Translations under genes and position numbers: made by a program
Notes under the pieces: model-generated
Database searches by the model: none
What the model was told of the DNA's origin: nothing
What the model saw: the letters and a program-made list of their open reading frames with translations, nothing else
Assembly: GCA_900660155.1 (NCBI GenBank)
Contig: CABFPE010000006.1
Span: forward strand, 2,606,512-2,670,511
Reading direction: 5' to 3'
DNA length: 64,000 nt
Source of the DNA: Hofstenia miamia
Lineage: Eukaryota > Xenacoelomorpha > Acoela > Hofsteniidae
Shown here: one piece after another, positions 22,105 to 33,603 of the stretch
Position numbering within the stretch: the stretch's first letter is position 1
How the letters are laid out: every line of letters begins with the position of its first letter

Positions 22105-25100
22105 GTTAAAATTCCCGATATTTTAAAATTATTCAAATCATTCAAAATAATTAAAGTTCCGATAATTATAAGGCCTAAGTATCATGGAAGTTTCAGCTAA
22201 CCTTAAATATTTCTTTTTCAGTAGATAAACGCGCAGTGGTAAACTTAGTGGTCATCGGGTGATTGCAAAAGTTTGTCTGTGAGAGAGATTTAATAAAAGA
22301 GCCGCGCCTCTATACGGTGCTCAAAAATTTGAAAGAATTAAAGATTTCAGACTTTTAGAGTTATAAAAGTCTTAGACATTATGATTAAATTAGGTTTATT
22401 GGTAAAATTTCGATAAATTAATGATGTTTACAATCAGAGAAATTCACATAAAATATTTAGATGAAATATGATTTTAACTTTTAAAATGCATATTATAGAT
22501 GTACAACAGAATACTCGGATGCCGTTTTTCATAGTTCATTTCAACCTAAGCACAAAAGTGACAGAAAACGCAGTCTGAGGCGAAATTTCCGTAACATTTA
22601 TATAGGCGTCTAGTGACGGAATTATATTGAATGATTTTGAATTTTCCAATGTCTTCTGAACAATTGAAAGAAATTTAATGTAGCATGTCACCTTAAGCCA
22701 GTTGCAATCAAAACAATGTGTGCTCATAAGGAATACGAGGAACAATTGAGTCCAAGAAAAGCACGCGTCAAGCAATAATAATCAAAACCAACTCTAAAAT
22801 TTTTAATTTAGAAGCTAGCTACCAATTGCCCAAAGAAAAAAGTTAATACATATCAAGAAAAATTCATGTGGTGAAACTTCTTAACAAATAAAAGCAATTA
22901 CTCGGAACTCATTTTGTAAAGATTAGCAATTAGAACTACTTCAGTTAGAAAACACCCGCGGTAGATTCGTATGCTCTTTCTGAAGTTTTGGACTGACAAA
23001 AGTTTAAGTCTGCCGGAGACACAGAATTTTATAACACCAGGTTTGCTTTGATACATTTATTAATACTTACAATAGCTTAGAAATTATATTTCTATTTATG
23101 AAGCTAAAACCTTTACGTACATTTATGTATCATACCCAAACAAGCGATTGTAAAGTTTAGGTTTTGTCAGATGTGAATTTTTCATTTCATATTATATTCG
23201 TTTTAGATAGTAAAATTTAGGTCTAATACTGGAATTTAAAAAAAACCAACCCGTCTCAACCCGAATTCACCCGACATTGAGTGGCGTTTGTTCGTATTTT
23301 GTATTTTGGTTAGGCTCTGTTCACTGACCTTTTACTTTATGTAAGCATGTACCTACTATATCAGACTTGTCAACGAGGGGAGTCGAGTCGAGCCGAGACC
23401 AAAACGAGCCTTGTTTAAACATAGATAATCTATTTTTCCGCTTTTGTTATTGCTTCATTTAATGTACGTTTTTTGTTTTTCTTATAGTATTATTTCTAAA
23501 TCTTTATTAAATGATTGACAGAATTATGTTAAAATATTCTGCGAGAGCAAGAATTTTAAAGTAGTTATCAGCTAAATAGACCTCATCGAAAGATTCTGTT
23601 TGGTGAGCTGGGCCGAGCTGAGCAGAGACAAATCTGTATCAAACCTAATAAGCATTGAGTTAAGTATGGTTTTGCGCCAAACTCAAAAGGTTCAGAAAGC
23701 AAGCTCTTCGTGTTTGAGTTCAATCTTATAAGAAACTTAATGCTATGAATCGAGTTCACCAACATTTCTGCAACCGAAATTCTACCTGATAAAAACTCCA
23801 TCAGCTATTGAATTAAATTAACCAAAAATCCTAAAAGATTAACGAATCATTAAATTAAGCGACTAAATCATTGATGTCCACTAATATGGATTATAGTCCT
23901 TGATTAATTACATTTCACAATCCTTCAAACTTTTTCTCTAAAATTTTCTCGATTAAAAGAGAAGTAATTCTAAATTTCACGAAATATGAATAATTTATGA
24001 AAAACACTTTTATCTCTTATACATTCAATTGAATCGAAATATTTATAAAGATAAAATTCCCGCATTTTGCAATCTTAATTGATATCGGCATTTCTCCTGA
24101 CTACTGGTTTCACGATGTAAGAAAAATAAAAATGATACTAGGTGAAAGTAACTCACTCTTAATAAAGATAGGAACGCAGTATTTTATTGTTATTTGTCAT
24201 TTATATTTTCAACCCAGCAAATATAATTTACTAGCCTAACTTCAACATGATTTTAGTAGCGATATCTAAAGCTAAAATAAAATAATTTAAAAAAGAAAAA
24301 ACTGCTACAACTGCAAAATTTTTTTAAAAAATAATGCATCCCATTCTTAAGTATAACTAAGGAACAAAATGGTTCTTTTAGCAAGAAACTATTTAAAACT
24401 TAGTCTACAATTTTAACGTTGTTACAAAGTACGAAGACATAATTTTCTTTTTAAATGCAATCATGTGTGTATCTGGATGTCTACTATTTATCTGGGTGCG
24501 ACAAACCAATGCCAGAAAGAATCCAAACCGTAAATTAAAAAAGTATTTTATATATATATATAATACTAAAAAACTAGTCTCAAATAAAACAAATAAGAGC
24601 ATTTTAATGATTCTCTTTTGCTGAAGATTTATGGGATTGGTCTAAATACCAATTATATAATTAGGCTTTTAATATAAAAGAAGCTTTACGAGAAACGTGT
24701 GAATGAATATAGAAGTGCATGCATTTACAATTTCGGGTACCTCTTACTACCTACTATGGTTGACCTCATCCGTGAAAGAACTAAAACGCTTACCGCATCC
24801 AGTTAAAAGAAGATATCCATAACTGTATGAAATGATGTTTTAAGGATTTAGAAATTCTTTGAATTCCTTCGTGAATATATGAACTTCATCTTGATTTTAA
24901 TAAAATATTCTTAACACATTTGATTGGACAAAGCAATTATAATTTTAACTTAAATCAAAATCAACTTAACTAAGAACGAATAATTTGGTCATGTTAGTAA
25001 AGACATTCAATTTATCGCAAATTACTTTGATGGTAATGATTGACTATAAAACTTGACAACTTTTATTCCTGAAAATAGTGCCTAAGTGGAAATAAATAAA

Positions 25101-25670
25101 TACACAAATATACATTAATGTCTTTTTATAATTATATTGAATAAAAAGCTTTTATGTTCATAAATTTATACATTCTGTTTTTCTGATATTTTTACTGCTT
25201 ATTAATTTTATAAAACATTTAGTCATTGAAGAAAACAAAGCTTTGGAGATACCTTTAGAGAACCTAAGTTAAAGCTTTATTAATACAATTATCAAAATAC
25301 TAATTTAAGATAATAATCTTTTACGTCTAATAAAGGCATATCATTTTCTTAATATATCTCATTCATTACGTTAATGGGACGCGAATCTTTTAGTATTTTC
25401 TGAAAACACACATACGAAGAGAGTCTTAACGTGAGTTCTTGTATTGGCAGGTGTGTATTGATAAAAAAATATAGGGTTCAAAAGTAAAGCAACTATTTTC
25501 AGCAAAATCATTGAAAATATTTGTGTTACTTCTGAACCATTCTGTAAGTGGCGTAACAAAAATCCATAGCTTTCATGTAGCATCTACAGTTCAGGCCGGA
25601 TTTAGTTATGAGTCAGAACTTTGAGAATTATTAGTAAAAAAATTCCGTTTAACAATTAAAAATTTTTCTA
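22105..25670. other. long stretch without recognised genes
   Basis: No gene called. A 79-codon minus frame at 22536-22775 has a fair composition but no domain. At 23340-23640 there are loose GAGTCGAG/GAGCTGAG units (for example GAGTCGAGTCGAGCCGAG near 23380 and GAGCTGGGCCGAGCTGAG near 23605), a degenerate simple repeat. A short AT run lies at 24548-24562. Confidence 0.5.
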
Positions 25671-25689
25671 CCAACTAGTATTCTGCGAG

Positions 25690-25890
25690 ACCTTTAATCA
25701 CATGGGAATGGGATCTGCGACCAAAAAAATTAATGGGACTGGGACCAAAAATGAGGAGCAAATTTCTTTCAAAATAGAAGTTATTCTGTAGGACCAATGG
25801 GACTAAAGGACCAGAAATTTTAATGGGATTGGGATGGAATGGAACTGAGACCAAATTCAATGGAACTAAATTTGTCTGGGACCAAGAAAA
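25690..25890. repeat. degenerate GGGACTGGGACCAAAA repeat
   Basis: Imperfect repeats of units such as AATGGGACTGGGACCAAAA, AGGACCAATGGGACTAAAGG and AATGGGATTGGGATGG. The 101-codon minus frame over it is a by-product of the repeat. Similar complementary units occur at 13.65-13.8 kb. Confidence 0.8.
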
Positions 25891-25899
25891 TCTACTACC

Positions 25900-26920
25900 T
25901 ACTACCAACCATCCAGGCATTGACATTTTGTAGCTTCGAAAGTAAACTACTTGTAGTACACAATAAATGAAATTTATCAATGTAGATACATTAATAATAT
26001 ATGCACATGCAAATATTTTTATGGACTAATACGGCACAATACTAAGGGGCAGGTCCGATTGCGGGTCAAAATAACTGACACGATTGCCACTTTTGGTCTT
26101 AACTTGCAGTTCTAATCTAAGCTTAGCCCGTACTTATTCAACTTGCTTAAATTGATTATTTACAAAAGAATAAGCTGCTCTTAGCCAAATAACCTACTTC
26201 TAAACGCCTGCTTAAAAATGAAAAAAAACACTTATAGTGCATTTGTGAGAGATGAACAAGTTAGTAGAATACTCATTGCAAAATGTATTCCGAAGTGTCT
26301 GACGGTGTTAAAAAATGAAGAGGCTGATTAAGTAAAACAAAATTTCGTAAATAGGAAAAATATCGCTCCATTCAAAAACAACAAAGGCACTTTGTAAAAT
26401 ATCGACCACCAGCATGGTGTTTTTTCTGTGATGAAACTACCATCATGTATTTGTAAATTACCAACACGTGTACTGGATTTGAAGTAGTTACATTTGAAAA
26501 GCGCTGCGTCATTTTGGGATGTAACCCAGTTTAAAGTTAAATCAAATCATTTATTTTTGTAAGAAATTGAAACAGTAAATGAAATATTTGCAAGTAAGCC
26601 CTATTCTCAACATTTGTCATTCAAGTCTATTTAGTGCTCAATTAAAACTTACTAATTGCAACTTTGACATGCGATGACACAAGGATGCCCACAATTGACG
26701 GACAGCAGCTCAAAGTAAATATAAAGACATTACAAAAACTTAGAATTAGGCCGCCTTTTAAAAATATTGAATTGATCAAAAATTTTGCAATGTAATAAAA
26801 AAGCATATTTTGCAAGTTAAATTTAATTACTGAACTCATTTGTGTGCCACGTCTATGCACATAACATAAGTAAGATCAAGCATCTGTCATCAGAATAGAA
26901 TTAAAGCTCTATTCATGCCC
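25900..26920. other. non-coding stretch
   Basis: No gene or repeat recognised. A 72-codon minus frame at 26642-26860 looks like chance. Confidence 0.5.
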
Positions 26921-26924
26921 GTGG

Positions 26925-27605
26925 CCACATCGGGGCACGTGCCCCATTACATTGAGCTGTGTCCTCCTACATTTGCTATGTACGTAAAATATTGTAACTA
27001 AATATTGACATTCAAAAATATTAACGATCATAGTGAGATTTTTATTTATGGTCACCATAATTCCATATTATGCAACAAAAACAACCATCTTGCTTCTGAG
27101 GCAATTACAATTCTATATAAAAAGCAATTATATTCCCATTTTCAGCGCTAACCACAGCGACCTAGTGTTATAGTAGTGCCACCCAAATCTTAACATCAGT
27201 TTGCGGTTCAACTCTGTCAAGCAAAAGGCCCCTCTGATTTTATGATCATTACGAAAGTATTTGATGTATATCTTTGATTAAGTTTTCACTATTAAACGAA
27301 AACACTCAGCAAATTTTACTTAAGCTATGTTTAGGATACACAAACCATATTTGCCTATCGGACTGCATCTCAGTTTTATACAGGATTCCGCAATTTCTGT
27401 GCATAAGATGTTCAACCATACATATTAGTACTACTTTTAATTTTTATATTGCATTCAGAACTGTAAGTTTAAAATATTTATGTAAATATGATTTCGAAAT
27501 CTTAATGTATGTGTAATATTATATATATTATAATAATTGAAATTGTACTTGGTCACCCTGTACTAAAATAGCCGCCCCAACTTGATTAATCTGGCTATGC
27601 CACTG
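26925..27605. mobile_element. possible non-autonomous hAT-like element
   Basis: The right edge, read on the minus strand from 27605, begins CAGTGGCATAGCCAG, a classic hAT-type terminus, followed by TTGGGGCGGC. The left edge holds GTGGCCAC and the palindrome GGGGCACGTGCCCC (26934-26947), a common feature just inside hAT ends. Another C-rich block (AAGGCCCCTCTG) lies at 27225. No transposase frame is present. The left terminus does not match the right one cleanly and no target-site duplication was found, so the extent is uncertain. Confidence 0.4.
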
Positions 27606-28045
27606 ATCTGACAACGAGTAGGGTTAAAGGTTTAAACCCATAAATAATGCCAACTAGTGCTAAGGAGAGTTATTTCGTTGAATTGTATGTATCAGGATAG
27701 ATCGCATAAAAATAAGGAAGTTAAAATGTTCTAAACTTGTAACATTGGATGGAATAGTCTAGATCGATCATTCAAACATTAATTTTTATAAGAAGGACTA
27801 AAATTAATAATAGACAACAATGCATATATTTTTAACGCATACAACTATAGTGTCAATTATTACGAGTGAAATAGGTGCGCACAAGATTTCGGAGAACTTA
27901 GTGTTGAACGAAGTATAAAATATTAAAATCGAGTTATTGATTAGGCAGTTTTAAAAGGTTTTTATTGACATTCCAACTGGAAAAGTAGTATAGGATTCAC
28001 TTTGTTTAGACAACGTTTAATCTTCGCAAACTAACGACCTGTCAA

Positions 28046-28438
28046 TTAAGTGAACGACAAGTTATTTGAATTTAAATGCAGGAAAAGAGAAGAAATTACA
28101 GTTCTTGACAAAATCAAGTCTACACTCCACTCCTGCGCAAATAATTTCTTTAAAACATCAATATTGTTGAATATATAATTTATGAAGTAACTATTAATAT
28201 TATTGTGATTAATTATTAATGCTTGTATAATCATTGAATGCAATTTATTAGCAGAAATTGTTGAAAAATGTCCATAGACATCGAGTAGGGGACAAGGTTT
28301 CACATCTTCCAAAACTTCGAAAGTAGAAACTAGGAAAAATAAAACATTATCAACAATTAAATTTCTAATAATTACGTTCTCAAAGGTCAATTTTACAAAA
28401 AATATTGACATGAAATTTCCACCAGTAGTGTGTCTCAA
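28046..28438 (-). CDS. uncharacterised ORF (about 130 codons)
   Basis: The longest open minus frame outside mobile elements. The middle (FEVLEDVKPCPLLDVYGHF and onward) has a mixed composition, while the ends are rich in Ile, Asn, Leu and Phe as expected from AT-rich sequence. The initiating codon is TTG, so the start is arbitrary; in frame it is open a few codons further. No domain is recognised. Possible internal splice acceptors (TTTGCGCAG) mean it could be part of an intron-containing gene. It may be chance. Confidence 0.22.
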   Translation of the reverse strand: MRHTTGGNFMSIFFVKLTFENVIIRNLIVDNVLFFLVSTFEVLEDVKPCPLLDVYGHFSTISANKLHSMIIQALIINHNNINSYFINYIFNNIDVLKKLFAQEWSVDLILSRTVISSLFLHLNSNNLSFT

Positions 28439-28439
28439 C

Positions 28440-29226
28440 CCGTTAGACTTTCAAATAATTTCTCACATATTTTCAGTTCATTTATTTACAAATTGTAAAT
28501 CTAATCTGTTAATGTGAAAATTTGAAACAAGGACTATTGAATAGTTGAGGGTTACTGGAATAAGGTTAGTGGGAAGGGGCATGGAGTAATGCCCCCCTCA
28601 GGTTCCCAACATTCATTTTTCGGTTACAAATAAAATGTGATAGAATTTTTTAAGACGTTCAGAGAAAGACGGTTAAATTCATTTTGCAATATTTTAACTG
28701 TTTATTACTACGTAATTGATCACGTAACTTAATCAATCATTTTTCTCAACCCGGGCTACTCACTGATTTCACTTTCATTCATGAATACGTTTCACAACAA
28801 AAAATTTGTCAAAACTCTTATTTTATAAACACTACAAACAAAAAAAGTTCAAACTCCATCACACTGAAGAAAATATACATGGATATATAAATAAAATAAT
28901 AATAATAATAATAATATTGTCTCCGGAACAAATATCTTATTCCATATCTATGTTCAAAGAACAACACCTTTAAGTCTTTTACACAAATGCAATAGGTAAC
29001 TTTAATACGCATCATTGATTACTTAAGAATAATTAACGTTAGAAGGCGTAAAATTATACTATAAAATACGCACGAATGAATGATGTGGAACTATTAGATA
29101 GGCAATAGGTCTCCTTCTAGAAATGCTTAGTTATTTCGAATTATTTGTTTAGTCAAGAGAATAAGAGAATTCATTGTTTATTAGTGGGGATCCCAGTAAG
29201 GAAGGTCCCATTTTGATAAAGAACTT
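28440..29226. other. non-coding stretch
   Basis: Holds a small hairpin-like GGGGCATG...ATGCCCC pair at about 28576-28597 and an (AAT)n microsatellite at about 28891-28915. No gene seen. Confidence 0.5.
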
Positions 29227-29778
29227 ATCGACAATTTGTTTTCGACACCTGATATTCTATTTCGGTATTGGGAAATTCTTGGCAATTACATCAACTACAT
29301 ACACAAAATTTCACAATTTATCAGGTGAAAAGACTTACTGATTTCTACGTCGAAATCATTGGTTTGACAGGCGCAGAGTAATTGGGCGAATCCCCGTCTA
29401 AACGCTGTGTTCTTCCAAATGACAACAAGTGGGAAGCCAGCGGCTTGAAAATAGCCGAACCAGTACACCGTTGCGTCTAGAAGATCGGTTTTGTGGCGGT
29501 CGTGGAGAAACGTAAGAAGAAGGGAATACACAGAATAAGGCGTTGCGCATACCACAAATAATAAGAACACATAGAGAACACAGTTCACTCCAGCTATGTA
29601 TTCGCCTAACGACTCTTGAGACAAACCTAAAGAATATCGATATAACACACCGCTATAACACGATCTAGCTAATATATCAAAAATAAAAGGAGATTGACTA
29701 AAAAATAGGAAATGAAGTTCTCAGCTACAACTTCGTGTGACCTAGTGAAACTGAAGAGTAAGATTTATCTTATGCACT
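29227..29778. repeat. 552-base block, first of two identical copies
   Basis: Identical as far as I can compare to 29780-30331; the two are separated only by a single N at 29779. The block carries the GPCR exon with both splice sites. The N at the junction points to an assembly duplication (unmerged contig ends or haplotypes) more than a real tandem duplication. Confidence 0.9.
29339..29626 (-). CDS. class A GPCR internal exon (TM6-TM7-helix 8)
   Basis: Encodes the C-terminal membrane part of a rhodopsin-like G-protein-coupled receptor. On the minus strand the exon is bounded by an acceptor (TATTCTTTAG) and a perfect donor (A|GTAAGT, plus 29333-29338). It is 288 nt, with two bases of a split codon at its start and one at its end. 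Seen in order: TM6 from VNCVLYVFLLFVVCATPYSV, keeping Cys and Pro of the CWxP motif but with Ala for Trp; an extracellular loop with DRHKTDLLDA; TM7 as YWFGYFQAAGFPLVVIW; then helix 8, KNTAFRRGFAQLLCACQ. The NPxxY motif is altered to FPLVV. The donor shows that coding continues beyond helix 8. Ligand and subfamily cannot be told. TM1-5 exons should lie further right on the minus strand but were not found. Confidence 0.72.
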
Positions 29779-29779
29779 N

Positions 29780-30331
29780 ATCGACAATTTGTTTTCGACA
29801 CCTGATATTCTATTTCGGTATTGGGAAATTCTTGGCAATTACATCAACTACATACACAAAATTTCACAATTTATCAGGTGAAAAGACTTACTGATTTCTA
29901 CGTCGAAATCATTGGTTTGACAGGCGCAGAGTAATTGGGCGAATCCCCGTCTAAACGCTGTGTTCTTCCAAATGACAACAAGTGGGAAGCCAGCGGCTTG
30001 AAAATAGCCGAACCAGTACACCGTTGCGTCTAGAAGATCGGTTTTGTGGCGGTCGTGGAGAAACGTAAGAAGAAGGGAATACACAGAATAAGGCGTTGCG
30101 CATACCACAAATAATAAGAACACATAGAGAACACAGTTCACTCCAGCTATGTATTCGCCTAACGACTCTTGAGACAAACCTAAAGAATATCGATATAACA
30201 CACCGCTATAACACGATCTAGCTAATATATCAAAAATAAAAGGAGATTGACTAAAAAATAGGAAATGAAGTTCTCAGCTACAACTTCGTGTGACCTAGTG
30301 AAACTGAAGAGTAAGATTTATCTTATGCACT
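29780..30331. repeat. 552-base block, second identical copy
   Basis: Same sequence as 29227-29778, directly after the N at 29779. Confidence 0.9.
29892..30179 (-). CDS. second copy of the class A GPCR exon
   Basis: Identical in sequence, frame and splice sites to the exon at 29339-29626, offset by 553 bases. A receptor cannot use two TM6-TM7 exons in series, so this is either an assembly artefact (favoured, because of the N between the copies and the perfect identity of introns as well as exon) or a very recent duplication giving mutually exclusive exons. Confidence 0.6.
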
Positions 30332-30705
30332 CCTAAATACAATAATACATGTTTCCNTTAGGAACAGCTAGAGTCCTGAGGAAAGCTCTCAGACTCCCTG
30401 GGACCTGGTCAGTTCCCCGAGCTGAGAGGGATACCAGCATGAAGCTGTGAGAAGTAAGAATAATAATAATAATAATAATAATAATAAGAGTCAAAAGCAA
30501 TTTATTGCAAAAAATCTTTGGTGCAAGACTTTAAACTAAAAACTATTTACAAAATAATAGTAAAATATACATATATAATTGTGTGGTGTGTGTTTGCTGG
30601 GGATTTGTGTGTGTGTGTGTGTACATTANCAACTTCGTGTGACCTAGTGAAACTGAAGAGTAAGATTTATCTTATGCACTCCTAAATACAATAATACATG
30701 TTTCC
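30281..30705. repeat. 76-base duplication around an N-bounded island
   Basis: The 76 bases at 30281-30356 recur exactly at 30630-30705. Between them lie an N (30357), a 271-base island (30358-30628) and another N (30629). Removing the island and one copy would give a continuous sequence, as expected if an unrelated contig was placed in a gap. Confidence 0.85.
30358..30628 (+). mobile_element. N-bounded island, LINE/SINE-like 3' tail
   Basis: The first 85 bases are GC-richer than the surroundings (CTCCCTGGGACCTGGTCAG, CCGAGCTGAGAGGGATACC) and end in GTGAGAAGTAAG followed by an (AAT)n run at 30450-30487. This pattern is typical of the 3' end of a non-LTR retrotransposon, though I could not assign a family. 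A (GT)n run at about 30607-30622 follows. Both ends are single Ns. Confidence 0.45.
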
Positions 30706-31475
30706 ACATCAATAACTAAGTAAAAATTCTAAAATAGCAAGTATATGAGAAAGTAAACAAGTGTAGTAAATATTACACCTTAAACTTTTCAACAAACAGG
30801 AGTAGTCGATTATCTAAGGCTCTATCTTGTCGAAAATATCAAAAACTATAATCGTGGATATGACCACCTAAGGCCAAGCAGAACTAGACACATGTTCTAC
30901 TCAAGTCGACAGAATGAAATTAGTCCAAATCCACTAAGTGACCATAAAGACCCCAAGTCTGTAGTTATTCAAGCCCAACCCAAACAGCTCTGAATGAGCA
31001 CCCAGGTCCAACAATTCAATTTTTCACAGTAACGTAACAATCAAAATAAAAATTCCTTAAAATAATTTCTGTTTAACATTGGTGCTGCAAAGCTTATGTT
31101 GATGTATCAATATCAATAGACAATAAAGTTATAAATTAAAAAATATAAAATCGAATTTTTGATACCCTACATTGCGCACAAACATAAGAATTATCATTGC
31201 TGAGTCTCGGTTAGTCGAAAAATGCTGGATAATCGGAAGTGCAAAATAGCATCAGATTGGATGACAAAATTACCCTAAATAACGCTAAAATCTGAAACCA
31301 CCGCTGAATAAAGAATCGCTCCTTTTTCATTTTTATCCACGCCTACAACACAACGACTTCCGAGACAAAATACATGAGACTAGTTGTTGCTGCAAAAATG
31401 GAATTTCCCATTGAGAAAAGTACTTCAAGCAGAAATAATATTTATCAGAAATTTTGAACATAACAGGGAAGCACA
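30706..31475. other. non-coding stretch
   Basis: No gene, transposase or tandem repeat recognised. Exons for TM1-5 of the GPCR were looked for on the minus strand here without success. Confidence 0.5.
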
Positions 31476-31479
31476 CTTA

Positions 31480-31580
31480 CCAATAGATGTGTTCAAATCC
31501 TAAGATTCCCCAATTTCTTAAAAAGCTTGAGAGAATTGTTTGAGAATGTGGATAAAACGGTTTGTGTCCATTGGGAAATT
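31480..31580 (-). repeat. dispersed repeat family R1, core (reverse)
   Basis: Reads GATGTGTTCAAATCCTAAGA, then AAAAGCTTGAGAGAATTG and GAATGTGGATAAAACGG followed by TTTGTGTCC. Reversed, this follows the R1 order seen at 33.2 kb. Confidence 0.6.
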
Positions 31581-31704
31581 AATGGGAGATTTCAGTGGCA
31601 ATTATCGTCAATTAATTACATTGTATTTGAATTGTGAAATGTGTAAACTAAACTTGGTTATTGGTAGAAAATGATTTAAAATCTTAGGCAGCTGAGTGGA
31701 AGTT

Positions 31705-31928
31705 AACAACGATTGTTCAAATCATACGAAAACAATTATCTTAACAACAAGTCAAATTTTAACAACGATTGTTCAAATCATACGAAAACAATTATCTTAA
31801 CAACAAGTCAAATTTTAACAACGATTGTTCAAATCATACGAAAACAATTATCTTAACAACAAGTCAAATTTTAACAACGATTGTTCAATAAATACGAAAA
31901 CAATTATCTTAACAACAAGTCAAATTTT
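31705..31928. repeat. tandem array, 4 x 56 bp
   Basis: Four head-to-tail copies starting at 31705, 31761, 31817 and 31873, each ending AACAACAAGTCAAATTTT. The first three are essentially identical; the fourth differs around CAATAAATACG. The unit contains several AACAA/ACAATT elements but no evident ORF. High identity of the units suggests recent expansion or homogenisation. Confidence 0.97.
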
Positions 31929-31929
31929 G

Positions 31930-33165
31930 CCTGAATGAATGCATAGAAAATCAGCGCACTGAAGAAAGCACCAGAAACAACAGAAATGTTTTATTAGATT
32001 ATTTGACAAAATTACAACAGTCTGGCAACACTGAAAAACTAATCCAATCATAATAATCGTTTACATCATTCATTTGTAAAAGCTTGCGTCAGTATTTTTG
32101 TAATAATCATGCAAGAAAGAATGATGTTGTTCCAATTCATATAATTAAAAGGTTATGAAACAATTCTAATATTCAATTGACAATTTTGCGTGAAGGTACT
32201 ACTCATAGAGATGTAAAAGTGGCGTCGCTTTGCTACCCATCCTCAGCCATACCATCAAAACATCAAATGCCAAGGCCCATTCTTATTAAATTGGCACAAA
32301 TTCATTTTGCAAACAGTTTTTGGCATTCGAAAACATTGTTCCACTAATTTAATCTAAAAAATTATGACGTCTTGGAACGTAGCATATAATTGCAAATTTA
32401 CAGCCGACCGACAAAGAAAATAAATTAAAAGCACCGCTGACCTGTGGATCTGCGCATAATGGTTTATATGATATATGCTATATAAGCCCGACCCATTATA
32501 ACACTAGGTAGTATTGCATGAGGAAAGTTTTTGTTCTGTACCTGTACTCGCAAAAGCCTTCGCCATAACCAGTCATTAATCACAGAAATAAATGATTCGC
32601 AAAAGTATAACATTATTTATATTAAAATTTAGCAAAATATATTTTAATAAGAACAATAATGCAAAAAATGGAAAAAGTATTAGTCCAACAAACTGCTACT
32701 TATTACCAAAAACTCATTGTCATATTGTTGTAAAATTAGAGATCTGCAGGTGCTCATATTTTTGGTTCAGCTCTCGTATTGATTCTATATAGTATGCAAT
32801 TCCTTAGACTGGGTTCGGGCTAATTTTATGAGTTTTAGTTCTCCCCATCAATTTCGGACTCTGTACTGAGATTAAAATAACTTAGTTTAGCAATTATGAC
32901 ACAATAGCAAACAAAATAATGTAATATATTATAACAGGAAATATTAAATCAAATTGTTTTGTATTGAAATTGAAATGTTGGTCTTCCGCCTGCGTTGATT
33001 CCGTTTGGCATTTTGTTTCTTGGTACCAAAGGACTCCGACAACAATGTTGTTAGTTTATACTACGTTGTTAAATGTTCAGCTTATGCTACGTGGCCAGAA
33101 TAGAATGGTATCATAGCCACTTGATGGAATGCACGTTGATTTTAACTTAATCAACCCTAGGTCTA
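31930..33165. other. non-coding stretch
   Basis: No confident gene. A short plus frame at 32592-32792 is Lys/Asn/Ile-rich and looks like chance. At 32960-33050 a minus frame contains a basic run (KKQNAKRNQRRRK), too short to call. Confidence 0.45.
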
Positions 33166-33169
33166 CTAG

Positions 33170-33500
33170 AGTCACTTTAAAGTAACAAACCGCGTTGTCC
33201 ACATTTTGTTTGAACAAATTTATCCAAGCCTATTAAGAAATATTGAAGCGTTTGAAATGGACACATCTATGGGTTTGTGGCACTCATGCAATGATGAAGC
33301 CTTGTGCTAAGAATTATTCCTGTGTCTGAAGTACATAAAAATAATTTTTAAATCATTCAAATTCTTCCCATACCCGCGAATTAAAGTCGAAAAGGATATA
33401 AAGAAAAGGAGGTAATTCTCTATCTTGTGGTATTTTTAGATTTTAAATATGTTCATTAGTTCGTGAGTTCTAAGCGTTTAATAATTTTTTTGAGGAACCC
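33170..33500 (+). repeat. dispersed repeat family R1, best forward copy
   Basis: Order of blocks: CACTTTAAAGTAACAAACCG, TTGTCCACATTTTGTTTGAA, TCCAAGCCTATTAAGAAAT, AAATGGACACATCTATGGG, CACTCATGCAATGATGAAG, TTCCTGTGTCTGAAG, CTATCTTGTGGTATTTT and GTTCGTGAGTTCTAAGCG. The first half is shared (reversed) with 60.03-60.19 kb, the second half with 14.6-14.7 kb. No TIR, ORF or tail is recognised, so the class of element is unknown. Confidence 0.7.
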
Positions 33501-33603
33501 ATCAGAGATTGACAAAATTTCTAGTGAAATTAGGATTAAACAGTCTTTGAATTAATAAAGAACTTCAAAGCACTGAAATTTAAGTAAAAAACTATCAATC
33601 AAA

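Noticed and set aside
25675-25980. 101-codon minus frame with repeated Pro-Leu-Val motifs
   Set aside because: Created by the GGGACTGGGACC repeat; no gene-like features outside it.
29227-30331. Tandem exon duplication as a biological novelty (alternative TM6-TM7 exons)
   Set aside because: Perfect identity including introns and an N at the junction make an assembly artefact more likely; kept only as a checkable alternative.
31705-31928. CRISPR-like array
   Set aside because: Direct 56-bp tandem units without spacers, in an animal genome.
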